DNA from: Saprospiraceae bacterium
Lineage (GTDB): Bacteria > Bacteroidota > Bacteroidia > Chitinophagales > Saprospiraceae
Assembly: GCA_013214355.1 (NCBI GenBank)
Contig: JABSSL010000078.1
Location: forward strand, 1-64,000
Reading direction: 5' to 3'
DNA: 64,000 nucleotides
Below, piece after piece: positions 36,911 through 45,150 of this stretch (the stretch's first letter is position 1; the number at the start of each line of letters is the position of its first letter). The notes under the pieces are model-generated. The model was not told the DNA's origin. It saw only the letters and a list, made by a program, of their open reading frames with translations, and did no database searches. Made by a program: the position numbers and the translations under genes.

Positions 36911-37525
36911 ATGGAAAAAGAAAATATTCGAGTGATTTTCGCTCGCGAGCACACCACCATCTTCCCCAAACTGGGTGTGTTCTTGGCCGGGCCGACGCCC
37001 CCTGAAGACCAAATGAGCCAGGGCTGGCGAAGAACGGTCATAGATCGCCTTCGGGAAGACAAAAGGCTAGATCCTAGCATGACCGTAGTTGCCCCAGAAC
37101 CTCAAAACTGTAGCTGGTCAGGTATAGATATTCATGAACATGGCCCTCTGTTGAATGACACCCTGAATAAGCAAATTCCCTGGGAATGGCAGTATTTACA
37201 GGCCTGTGACATCACTGCCTTTTGGCTGCCAACCTATTGGGACACTACTTCTGCCGAGAACTTTCCAGCTAATATTGGACCGACTTCTCGCTGGGAATTT
37301 GGCTACTTCTTGCAGGAATATTTGAAGAATCCCCAGCGGCGTCATTTTATCGTAGGAGGGCCAGAGGATGCCGAAAGTGTCAAGTGGGCCAGGCGAATCG
37401 CAGCCGTGCATGGGATCAAATGGCATAGCCTTCCCAAAGACCTAAAAAGGGAACAGGTAGCCGCTTCATTTATCGAAGAAATAGCCGATACCTTGTATGA
37501 GTCGAAAATAACACTGAGCGGGTGA
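36911..37525 (+). CDS. nucleoside 2-deoxyribosyltransferase-like protein
   Basis: A 204-residue protein with the Rossmann-like fold of the nucleoside deoxyribosyltransferase superfamily. GVFLAGPTP (residues 22-30) is the nucleotide-loop signature. QIPWEWQYLQACDITAFWLP forms the central strand, and TSRWEFGYF holds the expected catalytic glutamate. Relatives cleave or exchange N-glycosidic bonds of (deoxy)nucleosides or nucleotides. The next gene encodes a nucleoside hydrolase, so base removal appears twice in the same operon. Fourth gene of the operon, 24 bases after the synthetase-like gene. Confidence 0.75.
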   Translation: MEKENIRVIFAREHTTIFPKLGVFLAGPTPPEDQMSQGWRRTVIDRLREDKRLDPSMTVVAPEPQNCSWSGIDIHEHGPLLNDTLNKQIPWEWQYLQACDITAFWLPTYWDTTSAENFPANIGPTSRWEFGYFLQEYLKNPQRRHFIVGGPEDAESVKWARRIAAVHGIKWHSLPKDLKREQVAASFIEEIADTLYESKITLSG

Positions 37526-37544
37526 GTAACTGAGCAGGTGAGTG
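37513..37544. repeat. 16-bp junction repeat, copies 2 and 3
   Basis: ACTGAGCGGGTGAGTA (37513-37528, identical to copy 1) is followed directly by ACTGAGCAGGTGAGTG (37529-37544, two differences). Copy 2 contains the stop codon of the deoxyribosyltransferase-like gene. Confidence 0.65.
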
Positions 37545-37584
37545 TTTGAAAATTCACTACCTTGTCGCCTCAAAATCCTAACCT

Positions 37585-38520
37585 ATGCCACAAGCTCTCC
37601 TTTTCGATCATGATGGCGGTGTCGATGATCTCCTATCGCTCATGCTCGTCCTCACAATGAACCATATTGACCTCAAAGGAGTCTCCATCACACCTGCAGA
37701 TTGCATTGGCGATTATGCCGAAGAAAGCACTCGAAAACTGCTACAATTATTCTCGCAGCCAGGCGTACCCGTGGCACGTGGCAATTATCATGGCATCAAT
37801 GCTTTTCCATTGGAGTGGCGGGCTGGTCCTATGGTGGTGAATGCCCTGCCCTTGATGATTAATGTGGAGGTAGCAAAGCCGACGGAGATACTCGAGAGTG
37901 TCGAACTGCTGGCCGAAGAGCTCAAAAAGGTAGCAGACTCCATTCCCGTATTGATGACGGGGCCCTGCTCTAATCTGGTGCGTACGTTACAAAGATATCC
38001 GGAACTAAGTGCCAAAGTAAAGGAAGTGATTTGGATGGGGGGAGCGGTAGATACAGGAGGAAATGTGGTTACGTATAATCACAATAGCAGCGCAGAATGG
38101 AATGTATTTTGGGATCCCATTGGTTCCAAGACGCTGTTTGAGCTTGGTATTCCGATCACCTTGTTCCCACTGGATGTGACCAATTCCGTACCGGTTAATT
38201 ACAGCTTTCTAAAGGACTTGGCCAGAATTGCGGAATACGATGCGGCTAATTTGGCTGGTCAGTTTTGGGCCACAACCCTAAACACTATCCCCGCTTATGA
38301 GTATACCTATTATATGTGGGATATTTTAGCTACCAGCTATCTTGGTATTCCTGATGCCTTCGAATTTGAGGAAATCCCCTTGACCGTTGCTACCCAAGCT
38401 CCAAATGCCGGACAGACGATTCGCTTAAAAGCGGGAGCGCATAAAGCCAAGGTGGCTATGAAGGTGGATAAGAATTACTTCTATCAATACCTATTACAAC
38501 AATTCAGTATAAACTTCTAA
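37585..38520 (+). CDS. inosine/uridine-preferring nucleoside hydrolase family protein
   Basis: A 311-residue hydrolase of the IunH fold. The N-terminal Asp cluster DHDGGVDD (D8, D10, D14, D15) binds the catalytic calcium and matches DTDPGIDD of the family. MTGPCSNLV and VIWMGGAV are the typical ribose-binding and core motifs, NSSAEWNVFWDP gives the NxxxExNxxxDP ligand loop, and YMWDILA replaces the usual late HDP motif. Family members release the base from a ribonucleoside. Four bases separate it from the NudK-like gene. Fifth gene of the operon. Confidence 0.88.
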   Translation: MPQALLFDHDGGVDDLLSLMLVLTMNHIDLKGVSITPADCIGDYAEESTRKLLQLFSQPGVPVARGNYHGINAFPLEWRAGPMVVNALPLMINVEVAKPTEILESVELLAEELKKVADSIPVLMTGPCSNLVRTLQRYPELSAKVKEVIWMGGAVDTGGNVVTYNHNSSAEWNVFWDPIGSKTLFELGIPITLFPLDVTNSVPVNYSFLKDLARIAEYDAANLAGQFWATTLNTIPAYEYTYYMWDILATSYLGIPDAFEFEEIPLTVATQAPNAGQTIRLKAGAHKAKVAMKVDKNYFYQYLLQQFSINF

Positions 38521-38524
38521 CGAC

Positions 38525-39106
38525 ATGAATAACCCCAAAGTAAAAATCAACAAAGTAGAATTACTATCTGATAATTGGTATACACTCCGAAAGTATAATT
38601 TTGACTTCCAAAAAGACGACGGGAGCTGGGAAACGCAAGAGCGAGAAGCCTACGACCGGGGCAATGGCGCTGCGATTCTTTTGTACAATGTAGAACAAAA
38701 GACGGTGATACTGACGCGCCAATTCCGAATGCCCACCTATGTCAATGGCAACGAATCTGGGCTAATGATCGAAGCCTGTGCAGGCATACTAGATGAGGAC
38801 AATCCCGAGGATTGTATCCGGCGCGAAACGGAAGAAGAAACGGGTTACCAAGTGGATAAGGTCGAAAAGGTCATGGAAATCTATATGTCGCCGGGATCAG
38901 TGACAGAGATTCTGTATCTCTTCATCGCTGCTTACAATAAGCAAATGAAAATCCATGATGGTGGCGGCGTGCCAGACGAACAGGAAAACATTGAAGTGCT
39001 AGAGATCCCCTTTGAAGAAGCCTATCACATGATTAAGACCGGCGAAATCAAGGATGCCAAAACAGTGCTGTTGCTCCAGCATCTCAAACTTCGTCAAATT
39101 CTCTAG
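38525..39106 (+). CDS. nudK: NudK-like Nudix hydrolase
   Basis: A 193-residue Nudix protein very like E. coli NudK (GDP-mannose and related NDP-sugar pyrophosphatase). It opens with LLSDNWYTLRKYNFDF, has YDRGNGAAILLYN, RQFRMPTYVNGNESG, the Nudix box with RRETEEETGY, and MSPGSVTE. The end EIKDAKTVLLLQHL also matches. It lacks a winged helix, so it is not itself an NrtR-type regulator. As the last gene of the six-gene operon it could hydrolyse a nucleoside-diphosphate derivative made or consumed by the upstream enzymes. Start ATG at 38525, four bases after the preceding stop. Confidence 0.85.
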   Translation: MNNPKVKINKVELLSDNWYTLRKYNFDFQKDDGSWETQEREAYDRGNGAAILLYNVEQKTVILTRQFRMPTYVNGNESGLMIEACAGILDEDNPEDCIRRETEEETGYQVDKVEKVMEIYMSPGSVTEILYLFIAAYNKQMKIHDGGGVPDEQENIEVLEIPFEEAYHMIKTGEIKDAKTVLLLQHLKLRQIL

Positions 39107-39649
39107 GAAGTACTTCCCAAAATACAAACCCTTTGCTATCAAAGTATTAACTGAAGTAGACTTACATTTAGAAAGTAAGGTGTTTGCAAAATCTGAGCAA
39201 AGATTAATTTATTTTTTGCTTTTTTCAATATAAAGATATAATTTGCTCACTGTTAAAGGCGTTACTATTCTCACAGCTTCAATTCTAACCACATTTCCCC
39301 AGCAGTTAAATATCGCTACATCCTGGTAGTGATCTTGTATTATCACTCAACTTAGTTATACCATAGATATTGGGAAAGTAAATTATAATCCAATATCGCA
39401 CCCAACACAAATACACTTCTACGTAATTTTATACCCAATTGCGAATAAAAGACTTATATACAGTCTTTTACACAGCTATTACTAGAACAATACACCAAGT
39501 TTGTTCGCTCGTAATACTTACGAAGCTTCTACTTGATTCAGGTACGCCTGGATCGACTGAAGATGTATTTACCTATGCTAATGATCTAGGCTTAACCGTC
39601 TTTAGGTCAACCAAAATTGTATTGTGTTAAACAAATAGAATTATCGTAC
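39107..39649. other. 543-base intergenic region without a supported gene
   Basis: AT-rich spacer between the nucleotide operon and the peptide-export cluster. I see no terminator with a clear T-run, no perfect promoter box and no homologous coding segment. A short inverted repeat TCGTAA-TAC-TTACGA lies near 39510. A 63-codon open frame from a TTG here looks spurious. Confidence 0.5.
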
Positions 39650-41236
39650 ATGGTCACCAATCCCTATGAGGTATTAGATTTATTCTTACAAAAGAATAAG
39701 TATTATTTCAATAAAAGAGAATTACAACTACAACTAGAAGCCCACCCGAATTATCCTAGTGTTAGGTCCTTTACGGACATCCTGGACTTCTATCGGGTGG
39801 AACACATTGCCGCTACTGTTCCAGAGGAAAGTTTCGATGAACTTCCAAATTGCTGGTTAGCAGTGGTTTCGCCAAAGGGCTTCCGTCAGATTGCCATGGT
39901 AGAAAGGCAAGTCGATCAGGTCAAACTAGCCTCAGAGGATGGCCGTACCAACCTTACAAAAGCTGAATTTCTTAAGCAGTGGGAAGGTGTGATACTGGCC
40001 GTTGAACCAAATGAAAACACCAGCTCTAGTTGGCGAAGCTCATCTTTTACTACTATTCTCATTGCTTTGTTGTCAGTCTGTATCGGAGCTAACCTATGGG
40101 CGCAAGAGATAGGATGGCCTTCCATTCTCTATATCCTACTATCTGCTCTGGGTCTCTATTTGTCCATCTTGGTGCTCAAGACCGAGCTTGGTTTTCAATC
40201 TGCCGTGACGGATAAGTGGTGCCGGATCAATGAAGCGACAGATTGCACGGAGGTAATCACCAGTAAAGGGAGTAAACTTCCCATGAATGCTTCCTTAGGA
40301 GATTTAGCCTTGATTTACTTCGTCCTAACAATATGTACAACGGCTATTTTAGCGGCTCCTGCCACCTCCTTTTACCCCCTAGCCTTGGCTTCTTTACCCA
40401 TCATCTTGTACACGCTCTTGTATCAGTGGAGAGAGGTGAAGAAATGGTGCACACTTTGTCTGGGTATTAGTGCCGTTTTACTGGCCCAATTCCTAGTGTT
40501 GTACTTAGCTGATCGATCCATAGAGCTAGCCATGTCGACTTACATTAGCATAGCTGGACTATTTCTCCTCCTTACGCTGGGTTGGCGATATACTAAATCC
40601 CTGCTTCAGGAACACCAAGGTTTTAAGAGGGAGGCGCTAGAGTACTCCAGTTTCAAAAAAGAAGCCGATAGCTTCAAACCTCTGCTCCAGGCTCAAAAAC
40701 AATTCCAGCTATCAAACATGGATCACGGCAGCGCACTGATCATGGGCAATCCAAATGCCAAGTTCAAACTCTACGCTGTCACCAACCCCTCCTGCACCTA
40801 CTGTAAGCCCACCTTTCTGGGCTACCAAAAGTTGTTGGAACGATATGGAGATCGCATAAGCTTGGTGTTGCGCTTCAATGTTAGCCTGGAAGATAGTAGC
40901 AGCCCTACTTTACATATCGCAGCCCATACGGTAGCCATCTACAAAAATCTAGGGCCCGCCAAAGCTTTAAAGGCACTGGCTGAATGGTTTCAAGAACAGA
41001 ACTTTGAGGCTTGGCAAACTAAGTATGGCCAAAACTTAGAAACCGGTGCCATCAATATTCTTCAGCAGCATCGAGATTGGTGTAATGAGCAAGGTCTCAT
41101 TTTCACCCCAGTCAGCATCTTACACGAACACCTCCTCCCTCCGTATTACAGCATGGAGGATATATATTACCTATTGGAAGATCTTCTTCCCCAATTAAGT
41201 GCGACAAATAATGAGGTAGAGGAAGTAGCTGCTTAG
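39650..41236 (+). CDS. VKOR-thioredoxin fusion with C39-like N-terminal domain
   Basis: A 528-residue inner-membrane thiol oxidoreductase with three parts. Residues 1-115 resemble a C39-peptidase-like domain without a catalytic cysteine at the expected place. Residues ~133-315 form a VKOR-like membrane domain with Cys191/Cys199 and the CxxC pair C267-T-L-C270. Residues ~355-520 form a thioredoxin-like domain with C382-T-Y-C385, probably periplasmic. Such fusions form disulfides in exported proteins and pass electrons to quinones. The ATG at 39650 is preferred to an upstream TTG. It directly precedes a cysteine-rich GG-leader peptide gene and its exporter, so the peptide is the likely substrate. 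Confidence 0.85.
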   Translation: MVTNPYEVLDLFLQKNKYYFNKRELQLQLEAHPNYPSVRSFTDILDFYRVEHIAATVPEESFDELPNCWLAVVSPKGFRQIAMVERQVDQVKLASEDGRTNLTKAEFLKQWEGVILAVEPNENTSSSWRSSSFTTILIALLSVCIGANLWAQEIGWPSILYILLSALGLYLSILVLKTELGFQSAVTDKWCRINEATDCTEVITSKGSKLPMNASLGDLALIYFVLTICTTAILAAPATSFYPLALASLPIILYTLLYQWREVKKWCTLCLGISAVLLAQFLVLYLADRSIELAMSTYISIAGLFLLLTLGWRYTKSLLQEHQGFKREALEYSSFKKEADSFKPLLQAQKQFQLSNMDHGSALIMGNPNAKFKLYAVTNPSCTYCKPTFLGYQKLLERYGDRISLVLRFNVSLEDSSSPTLHIAAHTVAIYKNLGPAKALKALAEWFQEQNFEAWQTKYGQNLETGAINILQQHRDWCNEQGLIFTPVSILHEHLLPPYYSMEDIYYLLEDLLPQLSATNNEVEEVAA

Positions 41237-41331
41237 CGCTATAGCACGCTATTTCCTCCCTCTGTAACACCTCCTATTCGAATCCGGATTTCTCTTTTTA
41301 TAACCAAATTATTTCATCAAATTTTTCTTGT

Positions 41332-41520
41332 ATGAAAAAGCAAATCTTGAGTTTGAAAGACGCTAAAGTATTAGACAAAGCCAAGCAAAAGGAAATCAAT
41401 GGCGGTCGCCCCGGTTGTTTATCTAACTGTTCTGGAAAGCCAAATGGCACCATGTGTTGCATGGGTGGTCATCCCGGTTGCCCAGGATACTGCATCCAAG
41501 GGGATTGTATGCCTTGGTAA
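41332..41520 (+). CDS. cysteine-rich GG-leader peptide precursor (bacteriocin-like)
   Basis: A 62-residue precursor. Residues 1-25 form a typical double-glycine leader of Bacteroidota (MKKQILSLKDAKVL then KQKEINGG), to be cut after Gly25 by a C39 peptidase. The 37-residue core begins RPGC and contains seven cysteines, including one CC pair and two PGC motifs, plus many Gly/Pro. An odd Cys count leaves one free thiol, a dimer or an unusual modification. The neighbouring VKOR-thioredoxin, C39 exporter and HlyD genes supply oxidation and export. Whether it is antibacterial, a signal or a metal-binding peptide is unknown. No lanthionine, radical-SAM or other modifying enzyme is in the cluster. 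Confidence 0.75.
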   Translation: MKKQILSLKDAKVLDKAKQKEINGGRPGCLSNCSGKPNGTMCCMGGHPGCPGYCIQGDCMPW

Positions 41521-41533
41521 TATAAAATCCTGT

Positions 41534-41560
41534 AGCAGGCCTGAGCTTCTTGGGCCTGCT
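41534..41560 (+). promoter_or_regulatory. hairpin between precursor and exporter genes
   Basis: AGCAGGCC and its perfect complement GGCCTGCT flank an 11-base loop just after the precursor stop codon. No T-run follows, so it is more likely an attenuator or mRNA-stabilising hairpin, which would give more precursor than exporter mRNA. Confidence 0.55.
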
Positions 41561-41654
41561 CTACCCCACCATCTACATCAGCCCTCGAACTGATTTAAGC
41601 TTTTCTAACGGCGTACATCAGTTCCTTGACCATTTTGACAGTAGAACCTAATTC

Positions 41655-42140
41655 ATGCCTACGTTTCCTTTTTACAAACAAGCTGAATCTAAAGACTGTG
41701 GCCCCACTTGCCTCAAGATCATCTCAAAGCACTATGGGAAGCTGGTAGATATTAAAGCCTTGCGCGAACTTGCCGAAACGACCAGAATGGGTAGTAATTT
41801 GTTTGGTGTCAGTACCGCTGCGGAGGCCATTGGGTTTCGCAGCCTAGCCTTACAAGTCAACTATCAGCAATTGCGCCAAGCCCAACTCCCTTGCATTCTC
41901 CATTGGAATCATGACCACTTCGTAGTACTGTACAAGATAAAGCGAGATCGAATCTATATCTCAGATCCGGGTCATGGATTAATTCACTATGTTAAAGATG
42001 ATTTCCTTCAGAGATGGGTAAGTCAATCGGCTTCAGAGGAGACACAAGAGGGGATCGCTCTTCTCTTGGAACCTACCCCTCAATTTTACGAAGAAGACAC
42101 CCTTGCTGAAGAACCTTCAACCTTTAACCTAGCTTACTAA
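41655..42140 (+). CDS. C39 peptidase half of an interrupted peptidase-containing ABC exporter
   Basis: A 161-residue C39 peptidase domain with catalytic Cys15 (SKDCGPTCL), His88 (HDHFVVLY) and Asp104 (ISDPGHG). The domain should cleave the GG leader of the adjacent peptide on the cytoplasmic side. The frame closes at TAA (42138-42140, codon 162). The same frame continues for 67 sense codons with two transmembrane helices and then through the ABC half, 730 residues in total, the normal size of a peptidase-containing ABC transporter (PCAT). As written it yields a free peptidase domain that may still be active. Confidence 0.85.
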   Translation: MPTFPFYKQAESKDCGPTCLKIISKHYGKLVDIKALRELAETTRMGSNLFGVSTAAEAIGFRSLALQVNYQQLRQAQLPCILHWNHDHFVVLYKIKRDRIYISDPGHGLIHYVKDDFLQRWVSQSASEETQEGIALLLEPTPQFYEEDTLAEEPSTFNLAY

Positions 42141-43847
42141 TCGCGCTATCTTTTTAAGTATAAAAACCTAGTCGTCCAACTCATTATTGGACTCCTGGCT
42201 GCTAGTTTACTGCAACTGATTTTCCCCTTCCTTACACAAAGCGTCGTAGATATCGGAATTAAGCACCAGGACATTAACTTCATTTACCTGATTCTATTTG
42301 CTCAACTGGCCCTTTTCTTTGGTAAAACAGCGGTTGAAGTATTGAGAAGATGGATATTGCTTCACCTCAGTACACGGATAAACATCTCGCTAGTTTCCGA
42401 CTTCTTCATTAAGCTCATGAGCCTTCCTATTGCCTACTTCGACACCAAGATGACCGGTGATATTTTACAACGTATCAACGATCACAAGCGCATCGAAAGG
42501 ATACTAACTACCTCCTCTATTAGCGTGCTATTCTCGCTGGTTAATCTACTCATTTTCGGCTTGGTGTTAGCCTACTATGATCTTCGCATTTTCGCCATCT
42601 TCTTCATCGGAAGCCTGCTCTACTTTGGATGGATTTTACTGTTTTTTAGAAAGCGCAAAAAACTAGACTACAAACAGTTCGCCGAGATCAGTAAGGAACA
42701 AAGCAAAGTAATTGAAATGATCAACGGTATGCAAGAGGTGAAGCTGCACAATGCTGAACGCCAGAAACGTTGGAGCTGGGAACATGTGCAAGCCCGTTTG
42801 TTTAAGGTTTCTATTCAAAACCTGGCCTTGGAACAATACCAAAGTGTGGGCTCTTCCTTCATCAATGAGCTGAAGAATATCTTCATTACCATTGTTGCTG
42901 CCTTGCTGGTGATTCAAGGGGAGATCACCCTGGGAATGATGTTGGCTATCGCGTTTATCGTTGGGCAGTTGAATGCTCCTATCGGTCAATTGATCAACTT
43001 TCTAAGAGAACTACAGGATGCCAAAATTTCCCTCGAACGCCTGGGTGAAATACATCAATTGAAAGCAGAAGAAGATCCGCTTGATCAAAAGATCAAAGCA
43101 TTGCCCAGGGGGCTAGATTTACAGCTTAAAGGCCTCAGTTTCCGCTACAAAGGCACTGATCAATACGTACTGCAGCACCTGAGTTTTAAAATTCCTGCTA
43201 ATAAGGTAACCGCCATTGTCGGTGTAAGTGGGAGTGGAAAAACGACCTTGATGAAACTTCTCCTGAAGTTCTACCATCCACAAACAGGTGGGGTGGACTA
43301 TGGCCCTTTTGACCTCAAAAACATATCTCAGCACAGTTGGCGAGATAAGGTGGGAGTGGTCATGCAAGAGGGCTACATATTTAACGATACCATCGCCAAC
43401 AATATCGCAGTGGGCCAGCCATACGTAGATAAGGAGCGACTACGACTCGCCGTGGATGTAGCTAATATCCGAGAGTACATCGAGCGGCTTCCGCTGAGCT
43501 ATAATACCCCAATTGGAATGGAAGGGATGGGATTAAGCACGGGACAAAAGCAACGATTGCTCATTGCGCGGGCAGTATACAAGGACCCGGATATCCTTTT
43601 CTTTGATGAAGCTACCTCCGCACTGGATGCCAATAACGAAAAGGCCATCATGGAAAAACTCAATCGGTTTTTCACAGATAAAACAGTTCTGATTATTGCA
43701 CATCGTTTAAGTACGGTGAAAAATGCCCATCAGATAGTCGTTTTAAATCAAGGAAGAGTGGTCGAATTGGGAGACCATCGAACTTTGGTAGCGCAAGGAG
43801 GATACTATTACCAATTGGTTAAAAATCAACTAGAACTTGGCAACTAG
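42141..43847 (+). pseudogene. ABC transmembrane/ATPase half of the interrupted peptide exporter
   Basis: The frame continues in phase after the TAA at 42138: SRYLFKYKN, then the first two TM helices (LIIGLLAASLLQLIFPF and FIYLILFAQLALFFG), the rest of the six-TM domain, and an ATPase with Walker A GVSGSGKTT, a signature reading LSTGQKQR instead of LSGGQ, Walker B ILFFDEATSALD and the H-loop AHRLS. No ATG lies between the stop and the second helix; the first usable alternative codon, a TTG at 42342, would lose two helices. All domains are otherwise intact, so the defect is the single nonsense codon. It needs read-through, sequence correction or is truly broken. Confidence 0.8.
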
Positions 43848-43848
43848 C

Positions 43849-45147
43849 ATGGAAGCAAACCAACTTGATCAAATACAATTGAGGAGTGAAGAAGTCCAGG
43901 AAATTCTCACACGGGTACCACACTGGTTGGTGCGCTGGGGCAATCTAGTGATCTTCGGCATATTAATGATGCTCTTGTATTTATCCTGGGTAGTCAAATA
44001 CCCAGATATCATTGCGGCGGAAGCCAGTTTGACCACAGTCATTCCTCCTCAAAAAGAGTACGCCAATGCTTCCGGGCGCCTAGAAATCATCTTTGTCAGC
44101 AACAATCAAACGGTCGAAAGGGGCCAAAGATTAGCCGTCATTGAAAACACAGCAAGCACAAAAGATGTGTTACGCCTACAAGAAATGGTAGATCAGATAG
44201 CCCTTAATCAATCCACCTTTTATTTCCCTTTTGACTCCCTTCCCGTCTTACTCTTAGGTGAGATCGAAACATCATTTACGCAATTCGAAACGGACTACTA
44301 CAGCTATTTACTCAACAAAGAATGGGATCCTTTTCAGGTCGAAGAAAGTGCCAATGCCATCTCTAAGACGGAACTTCGCCAACGCTTACTCGCCCTGCAA
44401 CAACAGATGGAGCTGGGGGAGAAAGAACTAAGCATCAAAGCTAAGGACCTGCGGCGTCAGGAACAACTACACAAAGATGGAGCGATCTCTCAAATGGACT
44501 TGGAAGAGAAACAGCTATCATTCGTACAGGTCCAAAAAAACCAAAACAACATCATTCTTTCCATTTCGCAGATCAAACAAGCTATCGGCGAGGCGCAAAA
44601 GCGAAGTCAGGCTACCAAAATCAACCGGAACAAGACCGAATTAGCCTTACTTAAAACTGTCATTCGTTCCTTTCAACAGTTGAAGAATGCTATCAAAGAT
44701 TGGGAGCTGAAATATATGCTCAAATCTGAGATTGAGGGCCAAGTCAGCTTTCTTGACTACTACACCGCTAATCAGGTCGTGCGACAAGGGGATCTAGTCT
44801 TCACCCTCATCCCAGCAGATAACCGGGAATACCTTGCTCGCCTGCGTGCCCCTAAGCAGAACGCAGGCAAGCTAGCCAGAGGTCAAGCTGTTAATATCCG
44901 AGTGGACAATTATCCAAGTGATGAGTTTGGCGTGCTGAAAGGTATCGTTAAACACGTCTCCCCTTTGACTGATCGAGAGGGCAATTATATCCTTGAGGTG
45001 CAACTCCCTGACAACTTGATCACCAGCTATAATCAGACCATCGAGTTTCGACAGGAGATGACCGGTTCCGCAGAGATCATTACCGAAGATCTACGGTTGA
45101 TAGACCGTTTCTTTTACCAACTTCGTCAAATCCTCCATCGAACTTAA
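43849..45147 (+). CDS. HlyD-family membrane fusion protein
   Basis: A 432-residue periplasmic adaptor. A single transmembrane helix lies at ~residues 32-52 (LVIFGILMMLLYLSWVV), followed by a lipoyl-like half (GRLEIIFVSNNQTVERGQRLAVI). A long coiled-coil hairpin follows at ~130-290 (KELSIKAKDLRRQEQLHKDG-type heptads), then the second lipoyl half and a beta-barrel (VRQGDLVFTLIP). It begins one base after the exporter stop codon, which shows tight coupling with that gene. It should link the ABC exporter to an outer-membrane channel not encoded here. The ATG at 43849 is preferred to an overlapping TTG. Confidence 0.88.
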   Translation: MEANQLDQIQLRSEEVQEILTRVPHWLVRWGNLVIFGILMMLLYLSWVVKYPDIIAAEASLTTVIPPQKEYANASGRLEIIFVSNNQTVERGQRLAVIENTASTKDVLRLQEMVDQIALNQSTFYFPFDSLPVLLLGEIETSFTQFETDYYSYLLNKEWDPFQVEESANAISKTELRQRLLALQQQMELGEKELSIKAKDLRRQEQLHKDGAISQMDLEEKQLSFVQVQKNQNNIILSISQIKQAIGEAQKRSQATKINRNKTELALLKTVIRSFQQLKNAIKDWELKYMLKSEIEGQVSFLDYYTANQVVRQGDLVFTLIPADNREYLARLRAPKQNAGKLARGQAVNIRVDNYPSDEFGVLKGIVKHVSPLTDREGNYILEVQLPDNLITSYNQTIEFRQEMTGSAEIITEDLRLIDRFFYQLRQILHRT

Positions 45148-45150
45148 ACA

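Noticed and set aside
39439-39630. 63-codon open frame from a TTG in the spacer before the peptide cluster
   Set aside because: No ATG, no signal peptide, no recognisable motif, and it overlaps the likely promoter region of the next gene.
21941-42140. Genetic-code reassignment to explain the two in-frame stops
   Set aside because: TAG and TAA both end many intact genes here (e.g. 39106 TAG, 4153 TAA). The fact that both stops fall at codon 162 is coincidence.
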